DNA of 64,000 bases from NCBI RefSeq assembly GCF_020076305.1, contig NZ_JAIQXE010000001.1:1488001-1552000 (forward strand), in the 5' to 3' direction. This document shows, piece by piece, positions 16,334-25,906 of the stretch. The stretch comes from Flavihumibacter profundi. Lineage in GTDB: Bacteria; Bacteroidota; Bacteroidia; Chitinophagales; Chitinophagaceae. Under the pieces are notes generated by a model. The model was not told the DNA's origin. It was given only the letters and a program-made list of their open reading frames with translations, and did not search any database. Made by a program: the position numbers and the translations under genes. Each line of letters opens with the position of its first letter. The stretch's first letter is position 1.

Positions 16334-18860
16334 CAATTCGACTACCCCTTCCAGTTACATCAAAAGCACGAACCCTGACAGTCCCTTTTTCAGTTATTGG
16401 TTCAGTATAGGTTGCCGAAGTAATTAAAGGTTCTTTCCCGTCGGTAGAATACTTAAGCACAAAACCCGGAAGTTGCTGGTTCACCAATACCAGGCCATCT
16501 TTGACCAGCACACCTGGTGCAGGAATCCTGTATTTGTAGCCGCCGGAAGTATAGGAAAGACGGGGCAATTCCCGTTTTCCAAGCACATTGGTAAAGGTTG
16601 ACCATGCTTTCTTGTAGGCAACCCCTGCTGCTACTGTATCTGGTTCGTTAGCCCATGAAGGATCTGGTGACCATGCCCTCTCGGCAAGTCCAAGTAATTT
16701 TGGCAAGGCCATATATTCCAGCCTTTCTTCACTCCTTACCATTTCCGACCAGATCAGGCCCTGCAATCCAACAATATTTGCTTGTCCGTATGCAGTAAGC
16801 TGGTCCTTACCTATAAAGGTTTCGGGACCAACAGGATTGCCTGCTGCATCCTCCTTTGTATTTTTGAAGTAATCAAAAGGCGTAAAAGAAAAAGTTTTGT
16901 CAACATCAGTAAATCCACCCCAAAAGTAACCTGGTTCTTCAGTCGATTTATAATAAGCCATATCAAAATAATTATTGCTCACTGGTGCCAGTATCACTTT
17001 GTAACCAGCATTAGCGAGACGATACGGAAGGTCTTCATTGCCCGAGCCTACCATATTATTCCATACATACAACCGATAGCCTTCATTGGCCAGCACCGGG
17101 TTTACAATCAGTTTCTTAACGCCTTTCAATGTGGTCTTCCGCATACCAACTTCTTCCCAGCCGGAAAGGGTTAGCTGGTGCTTTTTCAGGATCTGATCAA
17201 CTTTGGTAAAATAATAATACCATAGGTCATTGGTTTCTTGTAACGAAGGATCCTGCTTTACCAGTTCCTGGCAAAGAGGGGATTTTTCCCAGGCACCATC
17301 AGGAACTTCATCACCACCAAAATGAATAGTGGTAAGCGGTGCGCCGGCTTCCTTATACATTGATACTACATCATCAACAATTTTCTCAATAAAATTATAT
17401 ACAGAAGGCAAAGCCACACACATTACGTTATCTGTCCATTGCTGTGCTGTGCTGTAAACAGATTGATCATTTATATCGCGCAGCAGGTATCTCTTTGCTT
17501 CATCAGGGTTGCCCTGCTTCATATATTTTTCATAGCGGGCATCCATCGACTTGATTGCAGCACGGGCATGCCCCGGGGTTTCTATTTCCGGCAACACAAC
17601 AATGTGCCTTGCCTTAGCATAACGCAGGATGTCAATAAATTCGGCCCTGGTATAAAATCCGCTGGCGGGCAGCTTTCCGGGATCAGGTCCGGCACCATAA
17701 GATGGTGGCAACCATTTTTTACTATCCAGTGTATGTCCACGTTGCGAACCAATAGCTGTCAATTCAGGGAAGGAAGGCATCGCAATACGCCAGCCCTCAT
17801 CGTCATTAAAGTGCAAGTGAAGGTTATTCAATTTGTACATAGCCATTAGATCAATTATCCTTAGTAACTCATTTTTGGGCTGAAAATTCCTTGCTATATC
17901 TAAGGTAAAGCCCCGGTAGCCAAAACGCGGTTCATCCACAATGGTGGCAGCGGGAATAGGAACGGATTTTTTTACTTCAGATAAATGATCTGGTGAAATC
18001 ATGTTCAGCAAAGATTGTATGGCATAGAATACCCCGGCACCGGATCCTGCAGAAATTTCTATACCATCCTTATTTATAACTAGGCGGTATGCCTCTTCTT
18101 TCATAGGCGCTTTAATAATATTTATTGACCTGACGGATTGTATAAATGTGCTTGCAATCACGGGTCTTTTTCCGATAAGGCGGCTTACTGCATCAGCCAG
18201 AAAATCAGCTTCGGCAGCAAATTCATTCCCAGTTATGATGGCAATATCCTGGTCGATGGAAAAAGAAGCATCGCCTCCCGTAAAAGATACCGGTGTAGGA
18301 AATACTACCGGAAGCTTGTTGGCGGCGATCTCTTCAACCTGCTTGTTTTCTTCATAGACAATTGCAGGCGTTTTATAATTTTCAGTAGTATCTTTTGAAG
18401 GCAACACCTTATAATCTGTTAAAGCAAATCCCTGGTCGGGGTATGTATCCCACACGATATAAAGGCCTGAAGGGGCAGCGACATTATTCAATGCTTTCCC
18501 ATCAGAAAGGAAATCTGATTTCATGGATTTGCCGGGCTTGATACCTTCAAATGCTGCAGTAGGAAAACACTTAAAGATATCCCCATTAACATGGGCATAT
18601 TGTAATCCGGCCACAACGCGGTCCGGTGTAATATCATATGAAGTAGAGAAATAGATCGTCCAGCCGCTTTTCGGAAAATCCCTTTTCCCCTTATTGGTTA
18701 GCGTTAGTATATTCAGCGCCTTTGGCTTCCCCCCATAATTATTGCTTTCGAGAACCCACTGCACTGCCAGTTTCCCTGCCGGGAATAATTTTGATGTCTG
18801 GGCCTGTAACATAGGTAACAGGAACAATAATGGAAAGATTAAAAATATTTTTCTCTTCAT
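16314..18860 (-). CDS. Beta-N-acetylhexosaminidase, GH20, chitobiase type
   Basis: An 848-residue secreted enzyme with a signal peptide (residues 1-20). Domain order: CHB_HEX carbohydrate-binding domain (about 25-150), GH20b domain (about 180-305), GH20 catalytic barrel (about 310-660) and a C-terminal chitobiase-like Ig domain (about 770-848). The catalytic pair is Asp517-Glu518 in HFGGDEVPDGAW; Glu is the acid/base and Asp stabilises the oxazolinium intermediate. LHLHFNDDEGWR near 347 and LPEIETPGHARAA near 423 are further family motifs. It removes terminal GlcNAc or GalNAc from chitooligosaccharides or glycans. It overlaps the end of the convergent ABC exporter gene by 20 bases. Confidence 0.93.
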   Translation of the reverse strand: MKRKIFLIFPLLFLLPMLQAQTSKLFPAGKLAVQWVLESNNYGGKPKALNILTLTNKGKRDFPKSGWTIYFSTSYDITPDRVVAGLQYAHVNGDIFKCFPTAAFEGIKPGKSMKSDFLSDGKALNNVAAPSGLYIVWDTYPDQGFALTDYKVLPSKDTTENYKTPAIVYEENKQVEEIAANKLPVVFPTPVSFTGGDASFSIDQDIAIITGNEFAAEADFLADAVSRLIGKRPVIASTFIQSVRSINIIKAPMKEEAYRLVINKDGIEISAGSGAGVFYAIQSLLNMISPDHLSEVKKSVPIPAATIVDEPRFGYRGFTLDIARNFQPKNELLRIIDLMAMYKLNNLHLHFNDDEGWRIAMPSFPELTAIGSQRGHTLDSKKWLPPSYGAGPDPGKLPASGFYTRAEFIDILRYAKARHIVVLPEIETPGHARAAIKSMDARYEKYMKQGNPDEAKRYLLRDINDQSVYSTAQQWTDNVMCVALPSVYNFIEKIVDDVVSMYKEAGAPLTTIHFGGDEVPDGAWEKSPLCQELVKQDPSLQETNDLWYYYFTKVDQILKKHQLTLSGWEEVGMRKTTLKGVKKLIVNPVLANEGYRLYVWNNMVGSGNEDLPYRLANAGYKVILAPVSNNYFDMAYYKSTEEPGYFWGGFTDVDKTFSFTPFDYFKNTKEDAAGNPVGPETFIGKDQLTAYGQANIVGLQGLIWSEMVRSEERLEYMALPKLLGLAERAWSPDPSWANEPDTVAAGVAYKKAWSTFTNVLGKRELPRLSYTSGGYKYRIPAPGVLVKDGLVLVNQQLPGFVLKYSTDGKEPLITSATYTEPITEKGTVRVRAFDVTGRGSRIVTVVNQ

Positions 18861-18941
18861 GCCTGAAAAATACCTAATAATCGCGGATTAAGTGACAAGA
18901 AATTCCCTTTAAAATTCGTAATTTTTCAATGTTTTTTTTCC

Positions 18942-19874
18942 ATGCTGAAATTATCTTTCCTTTCACTGGCATTGTTTTCCTGCGTACAGCTCAGCCTGGC
19001 CCAGCAGAAAAGAGTGGAACAACCCAAAGACATTTTATTTCCGGAAATTGAATTGAAAAAAAATATTTCTTACGGAGTACCGGCAAAAAAAGGGATTAAG
19101 AAAAGTTATTATTTACTGGACCTCTATTCTCCTAAAACTGATTCCTTACAAAAGCGGCCTTTAATCATAATGATGCATGGCGGCGGATTTAAACTGGGCA
19201 GCAAAAAGTCGAACAGTACTCCAATATTCAGTAAAGCATTTTCACAGCGGGGATATGTATGCGCATCCGTTAATTACCGGTTAAGCAAAAAACGGACATT
19301 GTCTAAATACAGGGACCTTGCGGAAGGTTGCTTTGATGCAATGGCAGACCTCAACCAGGTGATTGCTTTTTTCAGGAAAAACATGGAAAATTATGGTATA
19401 GATACAGGAAGAATTATCCTGGCAGGGAATTCCGCCGGTGCAATGGTCGCCCTGCAAGCTGTTTATGGCAATCGCAGAAAAATGGCACAAATAATTGGAT
19501 TAACAGGAGCTGACAGTCTCATTATGCCAGTTTTAGAACAGCACATCAGCGCCATTGTCAATTGCTGGGGGGCCATATTTGACTCAACCTGGCTATTCAA
19601 TGCCAGGGTGCCAATTGTAAGCATTCATGGTTCGAAAGACAGAGTGGTTCCGATTGATTACACGGACAGCACCCTATTTGGCAGCAGGGTAATTAACAGG
19701 CAATCCGACGCCATTGGTATTCCTAACAAGATAAAGATCTATGAGGGCTACGATCATGAATTACAGCGGCATTTCAATCCTTTCTTTACAGGCGCCGCAG
19801 CAAAGCGCCGCTACAGGGAATCAGCTTCATTCATTTGCAACTTTCTTTCTGAACAGGGCCTAAATCCCAAATAA
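18942..19874 (+). CDS. Secreted alpha/beta hydrolase (carboxylesterase/BD-FAE-like)
   Basis: A 310-residue protein with a signal peptide (residues 1-20). The oxyanion loop MMHGGGFKLG is near residue 76, the nucleophile elbow GNSAGAMVAL near 164, an acidic residue probably in HGSKDRVVP near 227, and the catalytic His in GYDHELQRHF near 270. This is the esterase/lipase_3-type fold often found among glycan deacetylases. It stands between GH20 and GH29 genes, which suggests removal of acyl groups from the same glycan, but the substrate is not shown. The divergent spacer to the GH20 gene is only 81 bases and must contain both promoters. The 3' end is 11 bases from the convergent GH29 gene. Confidence 0.83.
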   Translation: MLKLSFLSLALFSCVQLSLAQQKRVEQPKDILFPEIELKKNISYGVPAKKGIKKSYYLLDLYSPKTDSLQKRPLIIMMHGGGFKLGSKKSNSTPIFSKAFSQRGYVCASVNYRLSKKRTLSKYRDLAEGCFDAMADLNQVIAFFRKNMENYGIDTGRIILAGNSAGAMVALQAVYGNRRKMAQIIGLTGADSLIMPVLEQHISAIVNCWGAIFDSTWLFNARVPIVSIHGSKDRVVPIDYTDSTLFGSRVINRQSDAIGIPNKIKIYEGYDHELQRHFNPFFTGAAAKRRYRESASFICNFLSEQGLNPK

Positions 19875-19885
19875 GAACAATCCGG

Positions 19886-21334
19886 TTACAACACAATTTT
19901 AAAGGTTGTGGCGTACTGGAAGGAAATTGCTTTTTGTTTTAGTTTGTCAGTTGGAACAATTGTATACACACCATTAACAAGGGCCAGTTTTAATTTTTCC
20001 TTCGGCGCATCCAGGCAGGATACCTGGCTGTTTTTTCGAACAGGCATCCCAGCCAGGGATATCTGTGCAGGCAGTTCCATATGGCCATCCTTATCGCTTA
20101 GTACATAGGCATAAATGGTCTTCTCGTCTTTGGATTGCAGGTAAACAACATTGCCATATTCATAAGGTGCCAGAGGAATGGTTCCATATACAGCTTCTCC
20201 GTGGATTTTCATCCATTGCCCGATTTCCTTTAACCGGCTATATGCAGTATCACTAAAATCGCCCTCGGGTGAGGGACCAATATTCAGGAGGAAATTTCCA
20301 CCACGGGATACGATCCTAACCAGCATATGGATTAGTTCATTAGTTGGCTTATAGGTATCATTGGGCACATAGCTCCAGGAACCTCCCATGGTAATACAAC
20401 TTTCCCAGGGGTAATTTAATGGCTTGGCAGGAATTGTTTGTTCGGGCGTAAAATAATTTTCAAACTCACCGCCAACGGAACGGTCAACCACCACTAGTCC
20501 TGGTTGTAATGACCTGCCCATTTTAGAGATAGCAGCCATATCAATATCCTGGTCATAAGGAATCGTACGCTGCCACTCCACTTTTGGATCAATGGACCCG
20601 AATGGACGCACCCAGCCCCCGTCAAGCCAAAGAATATCAACTTTTCCGTAACCGGTCATTAATTCACGTATCTGGTTATGCGTAAATTGCTTGAAAGCAG
20701 TCCATTTTTCAGGATATTTTTTAGGATCATAATTTACGTTCCTGTCCTTGGGCGGAAAATAGGGCCACCAATAAGTGGGTACGTGCCAGTCGGGTTTTGA
20801 GAAATAAGCACCAATCATGAACCCATCTTTCCGGAAGGCATTGAACACTTCCAGCGCAATATTACTCCGTGGATTTTTAGAGAAGGGAGTTTTTTCATCC
20901 GTTATTTTATAATCTGTTTCTTTGGTATCAAACATGCAAAACCCATCATGATGTTTTGTGGTGAGCACAACATATTTCATTCCGGCATCTTTTGCCGCAG
21001 CCGCCCATTTTTCAGGATTAAAACGGGTTGGGTTAAAACTGGTTTGCAAATTTTCATAGGCCTTTTTGTAGTCATAATAATTTGCTGAATAAGGCCCGCG
21101 GCGCTGGGTCCAGCCTTCATCTTCCGGGCAGATACTCCAGCTTTCAACTACCCCCCACTGACTATAAGTACCCCAGTGCATGAAAAGGCCAAACTTCAGG
21201 TCCTGCCAATGTGCCAGTTTCTGTAAGACTTCCGGGTCCACCGGACGAACATAGCCGGAAGACATATTATGTTCCTGCGCCTGAACAGCAACAGTTCCCA
21301 CAAAAAAAGCCAGGCAAAGGGTGATTATTTTCAC
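19886..21334 (-). CDS. Alpha-L-fucosidase, GH29
   Basis: A 482-residue secreted enzyme with a signal peptide (residues 1-20). GH29 signatures are LKFGLFMHWGTYSQW near 46, YVVLTTKHHDGFCMFDT at 121-137 (His-rich substrate pocket), and VDILWLDGGW with the probable catalytic nucleophile at Asp238. The C-terminal beta-sandwich follows after residue about 380. The family releases L-fucose from fucosylated glycans with retention. The acid/base residue is poorly conserved in GH29 and I do not assign it. It is divergent from the GH3 gene (130-base spacer), and its neighbours GH20, GH3 and an esterase point to degradation of a decorated glycan. Confidence 0.93.
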   Translation of the reverse strand: MKIITLCLAFFVGTVAVQAQEHNMSSGYVRPVDPEVLQKLAHWQDLKFGLFMHWGTYSQWGVVESWSICPEDEGWTQRRGPYSANYYDYKKAYENLQTSFNPTRFNPEKWAAAAKDAGMKYVVLTTKHHDGFCMFDTKETDYKITDEKTPFSKNPRSNIALEVFNAFRKDGFMIGAYFSKPDWHVPTYWWPYFPPKDRNVNYDPKKYPEKWTAFKQFTHNQIRELMTGYGKVDILWLDGGWVRPFGSIDPKVEWQRTIPYDQDIDMAAISKMGRSLQPGLVVVDRSVGGEFENYFTPEQTIPAKPLNYPWESCITMGGSWSYVPNDTYKPTNELIHMLVRIVSRGGNFLLNIGPSPEGDFSDTAYSRLKEIGQWMKIHGEAVYGTIPLAPYEYGNVVYLQSKDEKTIYAYVLSDKDGHMELPAQISLAGMPVRKNSQVSCLDAPKEKLKLALVNGVYTIVPTDKLKQKAISFQYATTFKIVL

Positions 21335-21464
21335 TGTAAAACTTTTTTAAAATTGGATAAATTCCAGTCAGTTTTGTACTTTCCAAGGTGCTGCTGTAAA
21401 CTATAACATTACTAGATTTACGTATCAATTCAGCATCATGCCAGAATAATTAAAAATACGCAAA

Positions 21465-24119
21465 GTGAGAATTTCAAGTTTACTGTTTCTGCTCTTTTTA
21501 TGCACCAAAATTACCTTTGGGCAACAGCTTGCACCCTATAAAAACCCGAAATTACCAATACCTGAAAGGGTTCAGGACTTGCTTTCCAGGATGACCCCCG
21601 AGGAAAAATTCTGGCAATTGTTTATGATTCCCGGCGACCTTGATAAAGCAACAAAAGACCAGTACAGCCATGGGATATTTGGTTTCCAGGTAAGTGCTGC
21701 CTCGAAAGGTGATGCAGGCGGCCAATTGCTTACTTATAATACATCAGAAAATGCGGTCGCGCTGACCAGGAAAATAAATGCCATACAAAAATATTTTGTG
21801 GAAGAAAGCCGGTTAGGCATTCCCGTTATAGCATTTGATGAAGCCCTGCATGGATTGGTCAGGGATGGAGCCACAGCTTTCCCGCAGTCTATCGCATTGG
21901 CCGCTACCTGGGATACTGCAGTTATGCGCAAGGTAGCCTCCGCTATTGCGACAGAAACAAAAGCAAGGGGAATAAGGGATATCTTATCTCCGGTTGTTAA
22001 TATAGCCAGCGATGTTCGTTGGGGAAGAACCGAAGAAACCTATGGCGAAGATCCTTTCCTGACCAGCGAAATGGGTGTTGCTTTCGTAAAATCTTTCGAA
22101 CATATGGGCATTATTACTACGCCGAAACATTTTCTGGCCAATGTAGGCGATGGAGGCCGCGACAGCTATCCTATTCACTGGAATGAACGCTTACTTGATG
22201 AAATTTACCTGGTGCCTTTTAAAGCCTGTATAGAAAGAGGTGGTTCAAGATCAGTGATGACTGCCTATAATTCCCTTGATGGCCATTCCTGTTCTACAAA
22301 CCATTGGTTATTAACCGACAAACTGAAGGATGACTGGGGCTTCAAAGGATTTGTAATTTCAGATGCCAATGCGGTTGGTGGCGATGTAGTATTGCACTAT
22401 ACGGCAAAAACATATGCAGATGCTGGAAAGAATGCCATTAACAATGGATTGGATGTTATTTTCCAAACCGATTACCAGCACCATAAATTATTCATTGCTC
22501 CTTTTTTGAATGGGGAAGCGAATCAAAAAAGGATTGACGATGCCGTATCGCGGGTATTAACCGCCAAATTTGAACTGGGCTTATTCGAAAATCCTTATGT
22601 ATCTGAAGAACTTATACAGCAATTACAACGTGAAAACCGGCACAAGGCAATTGCCCGGGAAGCCGCACTGAAATCAATGGTGCTATTGAAAAATAATAAC
22701 AATGTTTTGCCATTACCCCAAAAAATCAAGCGGATTGCGGTAATTGGGGAAGAAGCCACAGCTGGGCGCCTTGGCGGCTATAGTGGCAAAGGTAATGGCA
22801 CCATCAGTATATTAAAAGGTATTGAAAAAAGAGCGGGAAATATTACTGTAAACTATTCCCCTGGTGCGGGTATTCAATCAGAAAGCTGGACAGTGGTCCC
22901 GTCAAAATTCTTAAGCAGCTTAAACGGGCCTGGTTTAAAAGGCGAGTATTTCAATAACGTGGTATTAGAGGGCAAACCAGTAATGAGCCGTACCGATCCT
23001 GAACTGAATTTTTCCTGGACACTGTTTTCACCTGGAGAACCTGTGAACCTCGATTTTTATTCGGTGCGCTGGACCGGGCAAATCGTATCGCCGGAAACCG
23101 GCAACTTTTCCATTGGCCTGGATGGAAATGATGGCTACCGGCTTTTCATCAATAACCAGCTTGTTGTAGACCGCTGGCAAAAGCAATCCTACAGTACCCA
23201 AATGGCCCGGTGGCATTTTGAAGAAAATAAAAAGTATGACCTGCGGGTGGAATTTTATGAACCGGTAGGCAATGCCAAAATTCGTTTAATCTGGACCGTT
23301 GGGCAAAACAACAATTGGCGCCAGCAGATCAGTAAGGCTGTGGCAGTTGCGAGGCAGTCAGATGTTGCTATTATAACTGCAGGCATCCATGAAGGGGAGT
23401 TCCAGGACAGGGCTTTCCTGTCCCTCCCCGGTCACCAGGAAGAACTGATTGAAGCAATCGCAGCAACAGGAAAGCCAGTAATAGTTGTGCTTACCGGTGG
23501 CAGTGCCATAACCATGAACAAATGGATCAATAAAGTGGATGGTATTATTGACAGCTGGTACAGCGGGGAAGAAGGGGGAAATGCGCTGGCTGCCATACTT
23601 TTCGGAGATTATAATCCTGCAGGCAGGCTACCAATCACCTTTCCGCAACATGAAGCGCAATTGCCCCTGGTTTATAATCATAAGTCAACTGGCAGAGGTG
23701 ATGATTATTATAATTTATCGGGCCTGCCCTTATTTCCATTTGGCTATGGATTGAGCTATACCAGTTTTATATACAGCCAAATTGAGCTCAGCCAAAATAA
23801 TATTCGGAAAGGAAGCACAACAACAGTGAGCTGCCTGGTAAGGAATTCAGGTAAACAGGCAGGGGAAGAAGTGGTTCAATTGTATATCCGCGACCTGCTG
23901 GCCTCGATTTCGAGGCCGGTTATGGAATTAAAAGGTTTTCAGCGGGTCAGCCTGAAACCGGGCGAAGAAAAGAAAATCAGTTTCGAAATTACACCGGAAA
24001 TGCTGCGTATGCTTGACAATTTGCTGAAGGAAACCGAGGAAGCCGGTGATTTCCGCATAATGATTGGTGCTTCTTCAAGGGATATCCGGCTAAAGGAAAC
24101 GCTAACGGTAAAAGAATAA
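21465..24119 (+). CDS. GH3 beta-glycosidase with inserted PA14 domain
   Basis: An 884-residue secreted enzyme with a signal peptide (residues 1-20). The GH3 N-terminal barrel runs to about residue 390 and holds the nucleophile Asp300 in GFVISDANAV, with TTPKHFLANVGDGG near 218 and the RWGRTEETYGEDP substrate loop near 185. The C-terminal GH3 domain is interrupted by a PA14 domain at about 485-620 (GEYFNNVVLEG to RWTGQIVSPETGNFSI), a known GH3 architecture that shapes the active site. A fibronectin type III-like domain ends the protein. Beta-glucosidase or beta-xylosidase activity is likely. The start is GTG; a stop lies 18 bases upstream in frame and no ATG intervenes. Confidence 0.92.
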   Translation: MRISSLLFLLFLCTKITFGQQLAPYKNPKLPIPERVQDLLSRMTPEEKFWQLFMIPGDLDKATKDQYSHGIFGFQVSAASKGDAGGQLLTYNTSENAVALTRKINAIQKYFVEESRLGIPVIAFDEALHGLVRDGATAFPQSIALAATWDTAVMRKVASAIATETKARGIRDILSPVVNIASDVRWGRTEETYGEDPFLTSEMGVAFVKSFEHMGIITTPKHFLANVGDGGRDSYPIHWNERLLDEIYLVPFKACIERGGSRSVMTAYNSLDGHSCSTNHWLLTDKLKDDWGFKGFVISDANAVGGDVVLHYTAKTYADAGKNAINNGLDVIFQTDYQHHKLFIAPFLNGEANQKRIDDAVSRVLTAKFELGLFENPYVSEELIQQLQRENRHKAIAREAALKSMVLLKNNNNVLPLPQKIKRIAVIGEEATAGRLGGYSGKGNGTISILKGIEKRAGNITVNYSPGAGIQSESWTVVPSKFLSSLNGPGLKGEYFNNVVLEGKPVMSRTDPELNFSWTLFSPGEPVNLDFYSVRWTGQIVSPETGNFSIGLDGNDGYRLFINNQLVVDRWQKQSYSTQMARWHFEENKKYDLRVEFYEPVGNAKIRLIWTVGQNNNWRQQISKAVAVARQSDVAIITAGIHEGEFQDRAFLSLPGHQEELIEAIAATGKPVIVVLTGGSAITMNKWINKVDGIIDSWYSGEEGGNALAAILFGDYNPAGRLPITFPQHEAQLPLVYNHKSTGRGDDYYNLSGLPLFPFGYGLSYTSFIYSQIELSQNNIRKGSTTTVSCLVRNSGKQAGEEVVQLYIRDLLASISRPVMELKGFQRVSLKPGEEKKISFEITPEMLRMLDNLLKETEEAGDFRIMIGASSRDIRLKETLTVKE

Positions 24120-24206
24120 ACTTTCTTTACCCACCAACCGGCTAAACTTATTCACATTCAAAAATTTGGGCCGATGGGTAGGGATAATCTTGTTATTTTA
24201 GTAGAT

Positions 24207-24464
24207 ATGAATAACCGATACAAAACTTTAGAAATACTTTATTCGATTGTTCAGGATACTCCTTCGCCTACCCGTTATTCTTGTAAACCAAACCAGATAA
24301 TCCTTAGGCAGACCCTTCCATGGGATAGCATTATTGTTCACCTGCAGGAATTGGCAAATGAACAATTGGTGAACTTTAAACAACATGGGGTTGATTCCAC
24401 TGTAACCTTAACTGAAGAAGGATTACAATATATTAAATCAGGTGCATTAAAAATGCAGAAATAA
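24207..24464 (+). CDS. Small winged-helix-like protein of unknown function
   Basis: An 85-residue cytoplasmic protein. The layout (helix YKTLEILYSIVQ, a middle segment with LPWDSIIVHLQELANEQLV, then VDSTVTLTEEGLQYI) is like a single winged-helix domain as in small PadR/MarR-like or phage-type regulators, but I do not recognise a named family. An upstream in-frame ATG at 24174 would add 11 residues; the start at 24207 gives a more natural N-terminus. It is followed immediately by a terminator hairpin, and stands alone between the GH3 and Gfo/Idh/MocA genes. Confidence 0.5.
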   Translation: MNNRYKTLEILYSIVQDTPSPTRYSCKPNQIILRQTLPWDSIIVHLQELANEQLVNFKQHGVDSTVTLTEEGLQYIKSGALKMQK

Positions 24465-24468
24465 AAAA

Positions 24469-24488
24469 AGGGAGTTTTACAACTCCCT
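24469..24488. terminator. Intrinsic terminator shared by convergent genes
   Basis: An 8-base perfect stem AGGGAGTT / AACTCCCT with loop TTAC, flanked by A-rich sequence on the left and an A/T tract on the right. It lies between the end of the small plus-strand gene at 24464 and the end of the minus-strand oxidoreductase gene at 24494, so it can terminate both. Confidence 0.75.
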
Positions 24489-24493
24489 AAAAA

Positions 24494-25861
24494 TCATTTT
24501 TTAATTAATTGCATTTTTTCCGGGTTCCACAACATTGCGGTATCCTGGTTGTAACTATCGTTGCATAATAATGCCGGTGCTGCTGCACGATATCCAAATG
24601 TAGCATCCTCAACTACAGATCCGCCATTGCGGATTGCAGTGAAAAAGTTCACGAAATGGTCGTGCGGTCCACCCAGGTATCCTTTTTCTGCAGCAAAAGT
24701 ATATTCTTCAGGTGCAAGAATCCTTTTACGGTCTGTGATAGGTTTTCCAGCTTTCCGCATCTGTTCAATAAAGAAAGGATCATCTGATTCGATAGTTTTA
24801 TTGCGCTTTACGGTTACGCTATCCCAGGTAATATCCATTGACCCTTCGCTTCCTACAAGTTTAAGATAAGTAGTGCCGCTGGTTCCGTCTACGAAATTGC
24901 AACGGAGTGACAGGTTAAATGCTGGATGTGCCTGGCTCTCCGGATAATCAAAAGTCCCTAGTAACACATCGGGTACTTCACGGCCGTCTTTCCAGTAGCG
25001 CAAACCGCCAGATGCATATACTTTATTAGGACCGAACGAGTTCGTAATAAAATGCAGGCTCGAAAACAGGTGAACGAAAAGGTCACCTGACATTCCGGTG
25101 CCATAATCGCGGTAATTGCGCCAGCGGAAAAACCGCGTTGCATCAAATGGCCGTTTTGTCGTATTGCTGATAAAAGTTTCCCAGTCAACGGAGGTTGGGG
25201 AAGCATCAGCAGGTATGGGATACTGCCATGCGCCGATCGGTGAATGGCGGGCCCAGAAACCTTCAGCATAATTTAATTCGCCGATAGCACCGTCTTTCAG
25301 CAATTCTTTCGCCTTTTCATTTCCCAGTGAAGAAACCCCCTGGCTACCGACCTGGAATATTTTACCGGTTTGTTTTTGCGCCTGGATAACTGCAGGTCCT
25401 TCAGTAATTGCATGCACCATTGGTTTTTCACAATACACATGCTTACCTGCTTTCATGGCATCGATAGAGATTTGCTGGTGCCAGTGATCAGGAGTAGCAA
25501 CAATCACCGCATCAATATCCTTCCTGTTCAAAAGTTCTTTATAACTGCGGGTAGTAAACAAGTCGGCCCCCCATTTTTTGCGGGCATCTTCCAAACGGCC
25601 ATTATACAGATCACATACCGCTACCAGCTTGGCACCTGGTACACCCAATGCTGTAATTGTATCCTGAGTACCCATTCCGCCCGCACCTATAAGGGCGATA
25701 TTAACCTGGTCATTCGGACTAAATGGTTTTCGGAAAAGTTGTTGCTGAAAAATATTCCTTTCTTCTGCAGCAAACAAATTAGAGCCGACTGCAACTGCGG
25801 CAGTTCCGGTTGCAAGGTGTTTTAAAAAATGCCTGCGTGATGATCCGTTTTTTCTTTCCAT
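24494..25861 (-). CDS. Gfo/Idh/MocA-family sugar oxidoreductase, Tat-exported
   Basis: A 455-residue protein. The N-terminus ERKNGSSRRHFLKHLATG carries a twin-arginine-like signal. The NAD-binding motif IALIGAGGMGTQD is near residue 55, then IVATPDHWHQQISIDAMKAG and the catalytic-domain YCEKPM motif near 144. This family oxidises sugar hydroxyls, and secreted members in Bacteroidota form 3-keto-glycosides. The gene is 45 bases downstream of a DUF1080 gene on the same strand; DUF1080 proteins are 3-keto-disaccharide hydrolases, so the pair likely performs oxidation-assisted glycoside cleavage in the periplasm. The glycan substrate is not indicated. Confidence 0.86.
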   Translation of the reverse strand: MERKNGSSRRHFLKHLATGTAAVAVGSNLFAAEERNIFQQQLFRKPFSPNDQVNIALIGAGGMGTQDTITALGVPGAKLVAVCDLYNGRLEDARKKWGADLFTTRSYKELLNRKDIDAVIVATPDHWHQQISIDAMKAGKHVYCEKPMVHAITEGPAVIQAQKQTGKIFQVGSQGVSSLGNEKAKELLKDGAIGELNYAEGFWARHSPIGAWQYPIPADASPTSVDWETFISNTTKRPFDATRFFRWRNYRDYGTGMSGDLFVHLFSSLHFITNSFGPNKVYASGGLRYWKDGREVPDVLLGTFDYPESQAHPAFNLSLRCNFVDGTSGTTYLKLVGSEGSMDITWDSVTVKRNKTIESDDPFFIEQMRKAGKPITDRKRILAPEEYTFAAEKGYLGGPHDHFVNFFTAIRNGGSVVEDATFGYRAAAPALLCNDSYNQDTAMLWNPEKMQLIKK

Positions 25862-25906
25862 TAGTAATGCTTTATCAATTGGTTGTTATTCAAAAAGAGT
25901 ACTTAA

